DNA of 64,000 bases from Theocolax elegans (taxonomy: Eukaryota > Arthropoda > Insecta > Hymenoptera > Cerocephalidae), in the NCBI GenBank assembly GCA_026168455.1, contig CM047426.1, positions 63,501,562-63,565,561 on the forward strand, written 5' to 3'. Shown here one piece after another: positions 21,531-32,740 of the stretch (its first letter is position 1; each line of letters opens with the position of its first letter). The translations under genes were made by a program, and so were the position numbers. The notes under the pieces were generated by a model. That model was not told the origin of the DNA and made no database searches. It saw nothing but the letters and a program-made list of their open reading frames with translations.

Positions 21531-22269
21531 TAACTCCTCCCCCACTTCCTCCACACATAAGCTCAAAACCAATCTCATAAACTAGTCCAATTTTACAAAA
21601 AAATTAGCTCTATTAACAGATCAAAATTTCCCTAATTACAGTCTAAACAAATTCACCGCTCTCCCAACCGTTAAAAAATACGAATTTTTCCACCAATCCA
21701 TTATTTCAACCATCAATCATCTTAATAACCCCAACAATACTTCGCCTCTCAATATTCCATTAAATTCTCATTTATCTTTCTTAGACGAACAACATTTTAC
21801 TACATCATCAAACACTATTCCTCCAAGCCATTCCAATAGAGCGCAAATTAATTATAATAAATTAAAAACTTTCAACTCCAACCAATCACCTCATCCACCT
21901 AGGTGGAATTCTGAAACTAAAGAAATCAAAAACAACGTCATTCGCTAGAAAAAATTCTTTAAAAAACCCAACCCTTGAAAACCTCACAAAATTAACCAAC
22001 TTTATAACGCCATCTAAAATAAGACTAAAACAAATTAAGTTTGATTCCTTTAAAACATTTACTGAAAAGAAACTTTCTAGAGAATCAAACTCCAAAGTCA
22101 TTTGGTCCACTATTTCAAAATTTAATAATTTTAAAAGAAGTAATCATATTCACTCATCAAACGATGAATCTATTCAAAATATGTACCATTTCATCAAAAA
22201 TTATTGTCCTCCAACATCTTCATACAACTATGCCCCTACCTTTAATGCTGCAAATTAAATAAATATTTT

Positions 22270-23385
22270 TAACAACTTGACCTGCCATTTAACCTTAAAG
22301 AGATCGATATAGCTATAGACTCCATCAAACCCAAAATTGATTCCACGCCTGGGCTAGATCAAATCAACAACTCTATGCTCGCACACCTGCCCATCAATTC
22401 AAAAAAGTTACGCCTAATTATTCTTAACCAAATGTTTTACTTCTATAACATGCCAATAGAATGGAAAGAATTTTTAATGATTTTAATTCCTAAAAAGGAA
22501 CCAAACAATTTTAGACTTATTACACTTGCCTCCTGTGTTCTAAAGTTAATCCAATCAGTTGCTACCTGAAACTAAAAATGGTTTTCGCAAATCTAAATCT
22601 TGCTCTACCAGTATAGCTCATTTCACTTCCAATATTCATAAAGCATTCATAGAGAATTCTCATTTATGTGCTATCCTGATTGATATTAAATCTGCTTTTG
22701 ATTTAGTTAACCCTAATATTTTAAGAATAAAGTTTATTTTCAATTTAATTACAGACAGAAATCTTTACTTCAAAATTGATCATAAATTAGTTGGTCCTTT
22801 TCAAAAACATTTTGGAGTTCCACAATGTTGTGTCTTAAGCCCCATAATATATAACATCTACATTACGCATATAAATAGATACGTACTCCCTACAAACAAT
22901 CTAATACAATTTACAGACGACACAATTTTATTATGTCAAAATAAAAACATAAAATCAGCTCTTAAATCTATACAAGATAACATGAATCTAGTATCATGCT
23001 TTTTCAAGAACCTTGGTCTCGCTATTGCTCCTAATAAGTCTCAATTAATAATCTTTTCAAAATCAAATATATCTCCAAACGTTTACTCAATCACAGTCGA
23101 TAATAACATTATCAACAATTCTAACGAAGTAAAATATCTTGGAATATGGTTCGATTACAAAATAACTGGAATACTTATGCGAATTGCTTAATATTCAAGA
23201 TACAAAAACTCTTAAATATTTTGAAGGCACTAACAGGAACATAGTGGGGCGGCCACTCACAGATTTTACTAAACACTTACAAAGGACTTATTAAATCATG
23301 TATAGATTATAATTGCTTCTGTATAAATATACAAAATAATGCTTTAAAACAAAAATTCAATAAAATACAATACCAAGCCATCCCG
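22270..23385 (+). pseudogene. LINE reverse transcriptase remnant
   Basis: Reverse transcriptase of the I-type LINE. Upstream frame 22270-22569 has PGLDQINN (fingers) and LILIPKK-type sequence; after a frameshift at about 22560 the frame to 23191 has NGFRKSKSC, the palm motif IDIKSAFDLV, GVPQCCVLSP, and FTDDTILL in place of the usual YADD. A second frameshift near 23165 follows EVKYLGIWFD. Similarity ends at ~23385 where an unrelated AT-rich segment begins. Confidence 0.85.
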
Positions 23386-24780
23386 GTTAAAAATATATAG
23401 GTATAAAATATACGTAAAAAATATATCCACTGTGTACTTATATTAGTTGGTACATAATTTACCTATAATTTTACCTATATTTTCCAAATTTATGCTCAAT
23501 TTTATATTCCAAATTTACATCTTACATTGCATATAAAATTGAAAGTTAATTTAAGGGCAGTCCGTACTCATAGCTTCACAAATCCACCACCCGAATTTTG
23601 CGAGCAAAAGTGGCGCTGCCGTCAGATAAGCTGACTTCATATTCGACAATAATGATGACCATTTAAAGGAAATAGAGTTTTTACCACACAAAATCAGAGT
23701 TGAGCGCCATAGCTATTGATGTAATGATTAATTACATATTGCTTACCTGATTGAAAAGTCAGTATTTGCGACGAATAGTGATAAGTACGAATCAATTCTG
23801 AGAACACATACCGAAGTCACTTCGTACTTATCACTATTCGTCGAAAATACTGACTTTTCGATCAGGTAAGCAATATGTAATTAATCATTACATCAATAAC
23901 TATGGCGCTTAACTTTGATTTTGTGTAGTAAAAACTCTATTTTTTTTAATTGTCCAAAATTGTTGTCGAATATGAACTCAGCCTATCTGACGGCAGCGCC
24001 ACTTCTGCTCGCAAATTTTCGGGTGGTGATATATTCAACTATATTCTACGGACTCCCCTTAAGCACATTTAACACTTATCGGTCACAGTTCAGTCATATA
24101 AAATTTCACATACATTTCACCCAGTGTGACCGATGAGGGTTAAAGATAAAGGAAGCATATATAAAGTCATGCGTTATGCGTTATGTACTTATGTCACATT
24201 AGTTAATTGTAAATTAAGAACTTAATTTATTTAGTGTATTTACATTAATAAATTATTTATAATTTACTTAGAGTTGTAGAGAATTTAGATTATAATGATT
24301 AATAAGCGCGCACAATATTTTATGACTCATGTGTGCGTAAACTTGCACTTTACACATTATACCAATTATAAAATGCAATTTAACACTTATTATCATAAAA
24401 TATTGTTCGCAATACGTATGTATATTTTACGCACTTGTTATGAAAACTACTTCTGTTATAAATATGTAATATATTCTATTAAATATATATATATATAACT
24501 ACCCTAGCGGAAAAAATAAAAGAAAGAAACTAAAATAATCTGAAAATAACTGTTAAAAAATGTCAAGGTTGAGACAAAAAATAAGTTTTTATTTTGATAT
24601 TTTTAGTTTCTTTAAGTTTTTATCATTTATACTCAATTTTGAATTTTCTAATATGGGATAAGTTTTTTTCAATAAATGTCACCAACCAAAGTTTCATTTA
24701 ACTGTGTTAAAAACTGTTTCCATCAGATTTTTTCAGTTTCTTTCATTTTAAAAATTCAATCACTTCATCAGACACTTCCC
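23386..24780. other. Insertions inside the LINE, no genes
   Basis: Sequence between the reverse transcriptase and RNase H parts of the LINE. It contains the TTAA-bounded foldback MITE, a small hairpin with 10-bp arms (24077-24086 with 24125-24134), and AT-rich DNA. No coding signal is evident. Confidence 0.65.
23551..24062. mobile_element. Foldback MITE bounded by TTAA
   Basis: Arms 23551-23790 and 23822-24062 are inverted copies about 240 bp long with a 31-bp spacer, so the unit is almost entirely palindromic. Both ends read TTAAGGG(C/G)AGTCCGTA toward the interior, and TTAA occurs at each outer edge. TTAA ends suggest mobilisation by a piggyBac-type transposase (inference); there is no coding capacity. 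Confidence 0.75.
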
Positions 24781-24814
24781 ACAACATTAATACAGTAACT
24801 GGATCAAAAAGTAA

Positions 24815-25626
24815 ACTATCAAAATCAATCAACTGCTATTTACTCTCCCGATGTCAACATCAAAGTTATATAGAAACTCCCCTCCAAGTGCTCAATTTTT
24901 ACAGCCGAAGCCATAGCAATACTTCAATCTTTTAAAATCATACTAAATAAAAATATACCTTACTCTAGAATTTTTACAGACTCTAAATCGATTCTTGAAG
25001 CTCTGATGCATTTCTCTCCTTCGAAAATTAAAAACTCTTCTTACTTAATTCTAGAAATAAAATCCATTTTAAATACTCTCAATGACAAAAATTTTGTTAC
25101 TACTATTTTTTGGATTCGCGCGCACCAAGAGATCATAGGTAATGACATAGTAGATGATCTAGCAAAAAAAGCTACAATCTCTGGTCATCTTATCAAACGC
25201 AAAATCTCTATATCCGACTTTTATGAATCTCTAACAAACAAACAAAATCTAATCTTCCTCAATTGGTTGGACAAACAAAAATCTCACAAAGGTTGCCATC
25301 ACTTCTCCAATTTTTACTCTAAACCAAAAAAACCCTGGTTTTACAATTATAATACCCTCAGATTCCATGTTGTTTCAATAAACCGCCTCAGATCAAATCA
25401 CTACTCTCTTGCTGCTAACCATTTCAGAAAATTAATTGTTCACTCCCCTCAATGCCAGTGTGGTCACCCTTCCCAAAACATAGATCATTATATTATCTTC
25501 GTTTGCCCATTGTACATAAATGAAAGAATTACATTTAATAAAAAACTTTCAGATAATAAATCTCTGCTACAAATCAATATTATCGATACTCTTAGAAAAC
25601 CCAAGTCGACAGAATGTAAATTATAA
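24815..25626 (+). pseudogene. LINE RNase H and C-terminal zinc segment
   Basis: RNase H domain that removes RNA template, followed by the ORF2 tail. Reading from 24885: SIFTAEAIAIL (catalytic E), IFTDSKSILEAL (D), then in frame 25006-25626 WIRAHQEIIGNDIVDDLAKKA (H and D). After this comes a cysteine/histidine motif CQCGHPSQNIDHYI with a following C, typical of I-type LINE tails. The first catalytic D is lost, and a stop is present near 24870. Confidence 0.8.
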
Positions 25627-25787
25627 TCAGAGTTCCTAAAGTCTATTGACCTATTTGTTTGAAATTTTTAATTACTCCCTCATCCAACATCATTTATGAT
25701 TCCTTTCCAAAAATAAATCATACAAATAAAAAAAATAACAAATAAATAAATTAAAGTAGCAATGGTAATGATAAATTAATAAATATA

Positions 25788-26360
25788 CAGGGTGTCCTAA
25801 AAGTAACGATACACCCAATAAATATTCCAGGTAAAAGTTTTTTTAAAAATGGTGAAGGTCATTCCTTAAGTAACTTTTTACGACGAATCCAGTGGTGAAC
25901 TTGGATTTGACCTTCAACTTGTCATTCAAGGTCATTTCAAGGCCAACTTTGTTTTTTTAAATGGGAACCCCTATTTTTGACAACAGCAATCGAAAGAGCG
26001 AGAAATTTTACGTCTAAACATGTACTCAGGTCATAGGCCAAGGTGACCTTGAACCTTCTGCTGAAGATTATTAAGTTTTAGGTATGGATCGGCTCCGATC
26101 TGTACTTGTTTGACTTAGGGGTATTAAAAAGGTCAAGGGAATTCTTGTAATAATGGTATCCAATAGTGACCTTGGATTTGACCTAGCGATAGACCTTGAA
26201 GGTCATTCGAAGGTTAACTTTTTTTTTAATGAAAACGACTATTTTTCACAACAACAATCAAAGGAGCGGGAAATTTCACTCGAACCTGCTATGGATTAAC
26301 TCCAATCTGTAAGTTTGAACCTTCAAGGTCATTGCGAGGTCAGTTTTTTTACATTTAAGA
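25788..26360. repeat. Degenerate tandem repeats rich in AAGGTCA
   Basis: After CAGGGTGTCC at 25788, sequence at about 25910-26010 is repeated imperfectly at 26165-26285 (shared: AAGGTCATT...CAACTTT run, ACTATTTTT, CAACAGCAATC / CAACAACAATC, GAGCGAGAAATTT). A third partial unit follows at 26310-26355. Likely an old element or satellite fragment; no family assigned. Confidence 0.6.
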
Positions 26361-26361
26361 A

Positions 26362-26445
26362 TGCGGTAGCCGTGAGCGTTAAGGCACATACTATATGCAA
26401 CCGTTATTCAAAGGGTCTCGGGTTCAAAACTGTTCGAGAGCTTAA
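26362..26445 (+). other. tRNA-like sequence, probable SINE head or tRNA pseudogene
   Basis: Contains a box-A-like GGTAGCCGTGAGCG and a box-B-like GGTTCAAAACT about 50 bp apart, as in class II tRNA genes, but stems are imperfect. The first 15 bases recur near 18200, suggesting a dispersed tRNA-derived family. Confidence 0.4.
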
Positions 26446-27168
26446 TATTTTTTAAATTATATTGCGCATAACATACTATTATTTACATCGGAAAATTTTT
26501 TCGCAAACTTAAAAAAAATGGTTTTTTTTGTTAAATTTGCGAATTTTATTATGGAAAACAATTAAAATTTATGTTACTGTCAATTGATTTAATTTTTATT
26601 TAATTATTAATTTAGTATATTGATTATTTATTTTAATAATTTATAAGGTACTTATGCGGACACATGAAAAAAATTGTTTTTGACCAAGAATTGTGAACCA
26701 TACTTTTGGCAAGTTTGTTGGCGGTGGAATTATACCGATACATTTTCTTACTTACCAGATATCCGTATTTGAATTATCGAATCGCACATCGATTGTATAC
26801 ATTTTATTTAACTAAATTAAGGGGATGTAGTTTTTAAAATAAAATTGATTAAAAAGTGTATTTTTTAATATGTCAAATTATAAGAATTGAACAATATTGT
26901 ATTTGTACGTTTTGAGTGACTATAACTCAAATCTGTTCAGAGCTTAATTTTGAATTATTATTTTATTCCCGCCTGGTCGGCCATTTGTAAACGCGCATGC
27001 GCATACGCACATATTTGCCCCACAAAAGCAAAAGTTTGTGAATATTTTACTGCACCTCGAAATCATTTGGTAATTCACATAAATAACGACCGTTATGTAT
27101 ATCAAGTAACTTTTCATTCCACCTCTTCAAGTGTTACAAGGCTGTATCGCTCGAAATGAGAATGCCCA
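26446..27168. other. AT-rich intergenic stretch
   Basis: No gene or repeat boundary recognised. Short frames here have no recognisable motifs. Confidence 0.5.
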
Positions 27169-27818
27169 CCCTGGCGAAAATAATCGTATGATTAATCACG
27201 CGAATTATCGAATGATTTATCAAGTAATTTATCGGGTGATTTATTGAGTTATATATCACTTGACGATTTGGCGCTATTTATCACTTGAGCATAGTTACAA
27301 TTAATATGAAATTGCTGCAATATATTACTAAATATATATTGTTCTTCTAATATGGTACCGATATGTACATTAAAATTTTAATTTGTATGAAATTGTCCAT
27401 ATTTTTAAAAATATGTTTATTCCATTAAAATTGATACCATTAAAATAAATTCTAACTGGGCTTTTTGAAATGTCTACAAATATGTTTTTATTATCTTTGT
27501 AACTGTTTGTGAATGTAGCATTGAGAATAGACTGCGAAATGATTGATCATGAAAGTTAAGCAGCATTGACCGCGGTTAATAAGTGGATGGGTGAATAACT
27601 ATAACATAAACAGAAAAATGTGTAATACTTTTTTTTATTTATTTTATGTTTTTTTTTACATAATTTTTGAACTATTTATTATCGAATTTTGTTACTTATC
27701 AAGTGATAAATAGCGCCAAATCGTCAAGTGATATATCACTCAATAAATCACCCGATAAATCACTTGATAAATCACTCGATAATTCGCGTGATTAATCATA
27801 CGATTATTTTCGCCAGGG
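27169..27818. mobile_element. MITE with 120-bp terminal inverted repeats
   Basis: Arms 27169-27288 and 27699-27818 are near-perfect inverted copies starting CCCTGGCGAAAATAATC. The dinucleotide CA flanks both ends, a possible 2-bp target duplication. Each arm is itself built of short ATTTATC-(n)-GTGAT repeats. The 410-bp interior is AT-rich with no coding capacity. Confidence 0.85.
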
Positions 27819-27838
27819 CACGGATAATGTATTTCAGC

Positions 27839-27976
27839 CTAAAAAAACGAGCCTTTGAAAGTAATACTATCATATTCTAGACAAACAAACACGAATTTTG
27901 AGAAAACATTCGGTACCGTCACTTGAGGGGAAGCCGAGATATTGAATATTGTAATGGTGTCATCATAAAGGGCCAC
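27839..27976 (-). pseudogene. Possible terminal exon, 45 codons
   Basis: Preceded by a good splice acceptor (pyrimidine run then TAG at 27978-27977). In phase with the exon at 28043-28170 it reads VALYDDTITIFNIS..., a protein-like chain ending at TAG 27841-27839. It matches no family I recognise. The MITE lies only 20 bp beyond the stop. Confidence 0.35.
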
Positions 27977-28042
27977 CTAAAAAGGAATAATAAATATTAG
28001 TAGGTGTTATTATAAATATATTATAATTGGAAGTACACTTAC

Positions 28043-28170
28043 CTGGTTCGGAGGTAATCCAGCAACAGTAGTGGGAATGCCGTCGAGGAGTTGTTGGTCG
28101 GCTGCTCCGGGGTTCTCTGCTGCAGGAGGCGGGGTTCCCGGGGTGATCGGCTACTCCAAGACACTAGCAT
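28043..28170 (-). pseudogene. Possible internal exon, 128 nt
   Basis: Bounded by TCTTTTACAG (acceptor) and CCAG|GTAAGTG (donor). One frame reads PITPGTPPPAAENPG... into PPNQ and joins in phase to the downstream exon, but has an in-frame TAG seven codons from its start; an alternative frame starts with ATG at 28170 and gives about 60 residues over both exons. Another donor (AATAG|GTAAGTA) lies at 28307, leaving a 137-bp intron. It could be a decayed host gene, a noncoding RNA or a short peptide gene. Confidence 0.35.
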
Positions 28171-28324
28171 CTGTAAAAGAAAAATATATAAATATTGGGT
28201 GTTGAATGAGGAAAAAGAATAAAGAAAATCAGGAATTAATTATCGAGGAAATGTAAATTGAAACAGGGTAATGGAGGGATTTGGTAAAAGGTTATATTAA
28301 TACTTACCTATTTTGGCGGTTTTG

Positions 28325-28362
28325 CATCATTGTTTATTGCAAATATGCAATAAACAATGATG
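28325..28362. repeat. Perfect 17-bp inverted repeat
   Basis: CATCATTGTTTATTGCA, four bases, then its exact reverse complement; a strong stem-loop just upstream (minus strand) of the putative exon. Confidence 0.9.
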
Positions 28363-28379
28363 TAAACATTACCTTCGTG

Positions 28380-28660
28380 AGCGTGTGGGAAGACCCTTTT
28401 AGAGCGTTGGTGGGGGGCAACCGTTGTCTGTCCTCGCGCACGGCCTATATACGCGAGTATACGTATGCGCACACACATTACACACGCGCACTACACCCGC
28501 GGAACGGTTTATCATCGTCCCCGCCGGTGGGGATCGCGCGCACGCGGTGAACCGGTCGCGAAGCACGTTGTTTACGTGCCGGTTCGAACTCAGGTGCGTC
28601 CATCTTGAATCGATCGAGATTCAAGCGCGCGCATAGTAACTAGGAGGTCCACGCTTTTAT
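28380..28660. other. GC- and CpG-rich island
   Basis: Markedly GC-richer than its surroundings with many CpG dinucleotides, lying upstream of the minus-strand exon pair. It could be a promoter region or part of a decayed element; no frame is convincing. Confidence 0.4.
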
Positions 28661-28959
28661 CGACGTAGGGATTTACGTATCGATACGTAGGGAGTTTCGA
28701 AACACGTGTAGTGGGGATCGATCGGGTATATACATTATACGTGTATAATATATAGAAGTAAATAAGAGATTCAAATCTCGCGCCAATGAGATTTTGGTGA
28801 TTTTACTAAATATTTTATAGTAAGGACGATGTGTCATGTATGGAATTACTGTATAAAATAGTATTATGACAGTAATTCCGTAATACACGTATATTTACTG
28901 TAATAGTTGGGACAATGATAACTTATGCAAATGAGTTGTCATATTTGATATTAGTAAGG

Positions 28960-29780
28960 ACTATACGGTAGCGGGGGGCACCTGTGACATGTAATTACAT
29001 GGAGATAAGTCAAATAATGACTTATCTCCCGCAGGTGACACGAGAGAAATAAGGAAACGGGACAACAAGTGAGAAGAGGATAGAGTATTTAAATTTTCGG
29101 TTACGGAGAGTAGTTTCCGGAAAGAGAGTTAGTCTAGCATCAGTAGTCGAGTGGAGAAGTTGTGGTGTTTTTGGTAGCAGAGTCTAGCATCCTTAGTGAT
29201 TGAGAGCAGATATATTTTGAGAGAGTTTTAGTTATCAGTAGCCATTGTTAGAAGTTATGTTTCTTCGGAGGGTACGATCAGTTATTGAGATTTGTTACCA
29301 TAAAAAAATCGATATATATATATATACAGAGATACATCATCTGCTTATTTTTATATATAATATTTAGATTTATTCAACAAAGTGGTAAGCAATTCAATTA
29401 CTATTGTGGCGTCTGATATCTTAGTAAATTACTGTTGGTCAAACGTGGTCGTGGGTATTCGGGAGTGATTTTTCGATCGTTGGGATCGTGGGGTTCGTTT
29501 AATAATTACGTCGCGTTACGTTGGGTTTCTTTCGCGCGTTATTATTGAATAATAGTTTTCAAAAATCTCTCTCGTTGTATTGGTGACAGTGGATTCCGTA
29601 AGAAATCCGCTTATTAATTTGTTAACGCCAATTAAAATTTACTGTAGATTACAGTGGAAACCGGTCCACTGTAAATTCGACGGAATCTCCTCTAAGAGAG
29701 TCGGCCGTGCAGAGTTTTATTTTATTTCAATTTATATTTTCGACGTTTCCACCGGGAAACGGTGAAGAGTTTTAACCAAA
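28960..29780 (+). other. Promoter/LTR-like leader sequence, unassigned
   Basis: Contains nested stem-loops (12-bp arms 29001-29012 with 29018-29029; CACCTG/CAGGTG around them), a TATTTAAA box at 29086 and a repeated GTCTAGCATC downstream. Near 29578 TTGGTGACAGTGG could be a primer-binding site. This would fit a solo or truncated LTR with leader, but no second LTR or pol was found. Confidence 0.3.
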
Positions 29781-30654
29781 AATTTGGTAACGTCGCAATA
29801 TCAAAGATAAGGGTTGCTAACAGGCAGATTAATAAGAAAACATACAAAGAAAGCAACTTTGCACGTTTTTTATCCTTATAAAGATGCAGAATCAAATCAA
29901 TTAACTTTTAATTCAGTGCAACCCTTAATAGACGAATTTTGGGGGTAAATATGAGTGCCGTAAAAGCAACCCCTAATGTTCTGAGCAAATAAAAAATCGT
30001 TTGCACGTTTTTTCCGAATCCAGATGGACATAAAACTGATAACCAACTAAATTAACATCTTTTAAGGTTGCTTTTATTACCGTGTTGGTAATAATTACAT
30101 AAATAATTCATTTTATTTCATAACTTTTCACAACAAAATCGGCAAATCGGCCAGACGATTCAGCTGTGACGATGGAAGTATTCACGTGACTTTAACTCCC
30201 TCTCACGGCCACATTTCAACTTCTATAACAATCGACGTGTCTCTCTCACTCTTTAAACTTTCCATCAGTCTGTCTTTTTTTTCGTAAGTTGATTATATAT
30301 ACGTCATCTGTTTCTCAATCTTTAAATTCTCCATTGCTCTGTCCTCTTTTTTCTATAGTAGACTATATCAAAAACACCTTCCCTTGTGTTATTCTAATCA
30401 AACTTTGAAAATTGTTATCTGATGAATAAATTCTGCAATTCAATCTGACATTGTTATCTGATAAATAATTAATTTTAATTCTAACTCCCTTATTTTATCT
30501 ATTTCTTTGAATTTTAATTAAACATTTTTTTAAATATTACGAAAATTTCATTTAAAAAATTTCTGAAATTGAAAGAACTGAAATCAAACTGAAATCGACA
30601 AGTATTTTGAATCGTACTATAAATTTATATTTTAAATAAATATATATATATATA
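29781..30654. other. AT-rich stretch with one copy of a dispersed 60-bp repeat
   Basis: No gene. An inverted copy of the repeat described at 32741-33270 lies at about 30545-30620. A (TA)n run precedes the palindrome. Confidence 0.5.
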
Positions 30655-32046
30655 TATATATGGGAGATTCCATGTGAAGTGATCCAGTTAAAAAATAGAA
30701 TTTTTTTTAATGTATGAAATTAGTAAAAAACTACTTGAATAGAGCGTAGCTAAATTTTTAGACCTAAATTTCAATTAGTACCAGAGCTGTAACCAATCGT
30801 AAAATCGAATTTTTTGAAAAAAATGACTTATTGGCCATTTTTATCACTAAATAACTCAAAATCTAACAATTTTTTCTTATATACATTAAATTTGAAAAAG
30901 TTAATAAATTTCAAGAAGTATCTGTTAAAATATTTCATTTATATTAGTTTAACACATTGAATATAGTTATAATTAATAAAAACCTTTGTAGTAAAAAAAA
31001 GGGTTGTACGATCAAAAATATTTTATCCATCCAAGAATCTAATTCATCGATGATTAATTTCCTTCAAAATGGTGCAAAGTTTGAGTGCGGCAGAGCATTT
31101 CAGACAAAGTTATGGTGGTTTTAGGCAAATTTCTTAAAAAAAGAGAGCGAATGCATTTTATGAAAAAAACAGAGTAACCGTATACTTGCAATAAAACAAC
31201 ATGGCACTATTATTCTTCAATAACACTAAAATATACTATTTAATGTTAGTTACTGATACTTTTCAATCTCTAAGCTGCTTACAAACACAAAGCAGTAGGT
31301 ATAAGCAGTTATACCTGTTATATAATTGGATTTATTGGAATTTTAATAAGTTTCAGGTATTTATTCAATTATATAACAGGTACAACTGCTTATACATACT
31401 ATTTTGTTTTTGTTAGCATCTTAGAGATTGAAAAGTATCAGTAACTAACATTAAATAGTATATTTTAGTGTTATTGAAGAATAATAGTGCCATGTTGTTT
31501 TAATGCAAGTATACGGTTACTCTGTTTTTTTCATAAAATGCATTCGCTCTCTTTTTTTAAGAAATTTGCCTAAAAACACCATAACTTTGTCTGAAATGCT
31601 CTGCCGCACTCAAACTTTGCACCATTTTGAAGGAAATTAATCATTGATGAATTAGATTCTTGGATGGATAAAATTAATATTTTTGATCGTACAACCCTTT
31701 TTTTTACTACAAAGGTTTTTATTAATTATAACTATATTCAATGTGTTGAACTAATATAAATGAAATATTTCAACAGATACTTCTTGAAATTTATAAACTT
31801 TTTCAAATTTAATGTATATAAGAAAAAATTGTTAGATTTTGAGTTATTTAGTGATAAAAATGGCCAATAAGTCATTTTTTTTAAAAAATTCGATTTTATG
31901 ATTGGTTACAGCTCTGGTACTAATTGAAATTTAGGTCTAAAAATTTAGCTACACTCTATTCAAGTAGTTTTTTACTGATTTCATACATTAAAACTAAATT
32001 CTATTTTTTAACTGGATCACTTCACATGGAATCTCCCATATATATA
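30655..32046. mobile_element. Giant palindrome / foldback element
   Basis: Arms of about 675 bp (30655-31329 and 31366-32046) are almost exact reverse complements with a 36-bp spacer. The ends read TATATGGGAGATTCC and lie in TA-rich DNA at both sides. There is no coding capacity. The terminal sequence resembles the TIR of the Polinton at 40217 (ATATGGG, ATTC, then GT-AAGTG), so it may be a non-autonomous relative. Confidence 0.9.
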
Positions 32047-32740
32047 GTTAGTTTCTATAGGGAGCGGGTAAAGCTCGGTCTGGAATGAATTACACTCGGT
32101 TAGCGAACACTCACGTTTATTATAAAACTTACAATACTAATTATACAGAGTGCAATTAATTAATGTGATGGATATTCAGGTTGCGTGGATATCGTCGATC
32201 GAAGGCGGACGTGCGTTCCGAATGACGGCTCGGACGATTCTGGTCTCCTCCTCTTAGAACACGGAACACGGTATTAAAAGTTGCTTGCGGCGGCGCTGTA
32301 GTGCTCGCGAATCGTGTTGCTGCGGTTGAGCCTCCACATATATTACTTAAACTTCGTAAAAAGTTTCTGCAATTGAAAGCACTGAATTCAAGTAAACTTA
32401 AAAATAAACAAATTTTAAAATAAGATAATAGCTAAGATGTATGTAATGATTCATAAAATGTAACATCAGTTAATATAGTTAGAATTAACACCTATATGAA
32501 GCGGTAACACCTATTAACCAACGGTGGTGCAAGTATTATTTTATTATTTAAAAGAATAAAAAAGAAATGTCCATTTTATTAGTATTGCAGAAATTAATTA
32601 TGCACAAATTAATATCATTAGAATATTATTTATTTATTACTGTAAGACATGAGAGGGCCAGAAATGAAAAGTATAGTGTAAGATACTTTTCATAAAAAAA
32701 ATCTGCATTCAGATTGATAGAAATTTTTGCATGGTTCAAA
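32047..32740. other. Noncoding stretch with a GC-richer block
   Basis: 32060-32340 is GC-richer and shows AATAAA on the minus strand near 32120, possibly a fragment of an LTR or 3' end. An inverted copy of the dispersed 60-bp repeat lies at 32350-32395. No coding frame recognised. Confidence 0.4.

Larger units (their letters stand above)
18491..25720 (+). mobile_element. I-type LINE remnant with RNase H, twice interrupted
   Basis: On the plus strand, in order: ORF1 with CCHC knuckles, endonuclease, reverse transcriptase, RNase H and a C-terminal zinc motif, then an A-rich tail near 25720. RNase H places it in the I supergroup rather than Jockey. The copy is old: all frames are broken, RT motifs have drifted (FTDD for YADD, GVPQCC for GVPQGS), and it is interrupted at 19748-21110 by a Penelope-like remnant and at about 23385-24780 by other repeats including a TTAA-bounded MITE. 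Confidence 0.82.

Noticed and set aside
24295..24498. 67-codon frame MINKRAQYF...
   Set aside because: AT-rich region between LINE parts, no motif, ends in a (TA)n run.
31201..31416. 71-codon frame at the palindrome centre
   Set aside because: It runs through the spacer into the second arm, has no motif and cannot be under coding constraint in a palindrome.
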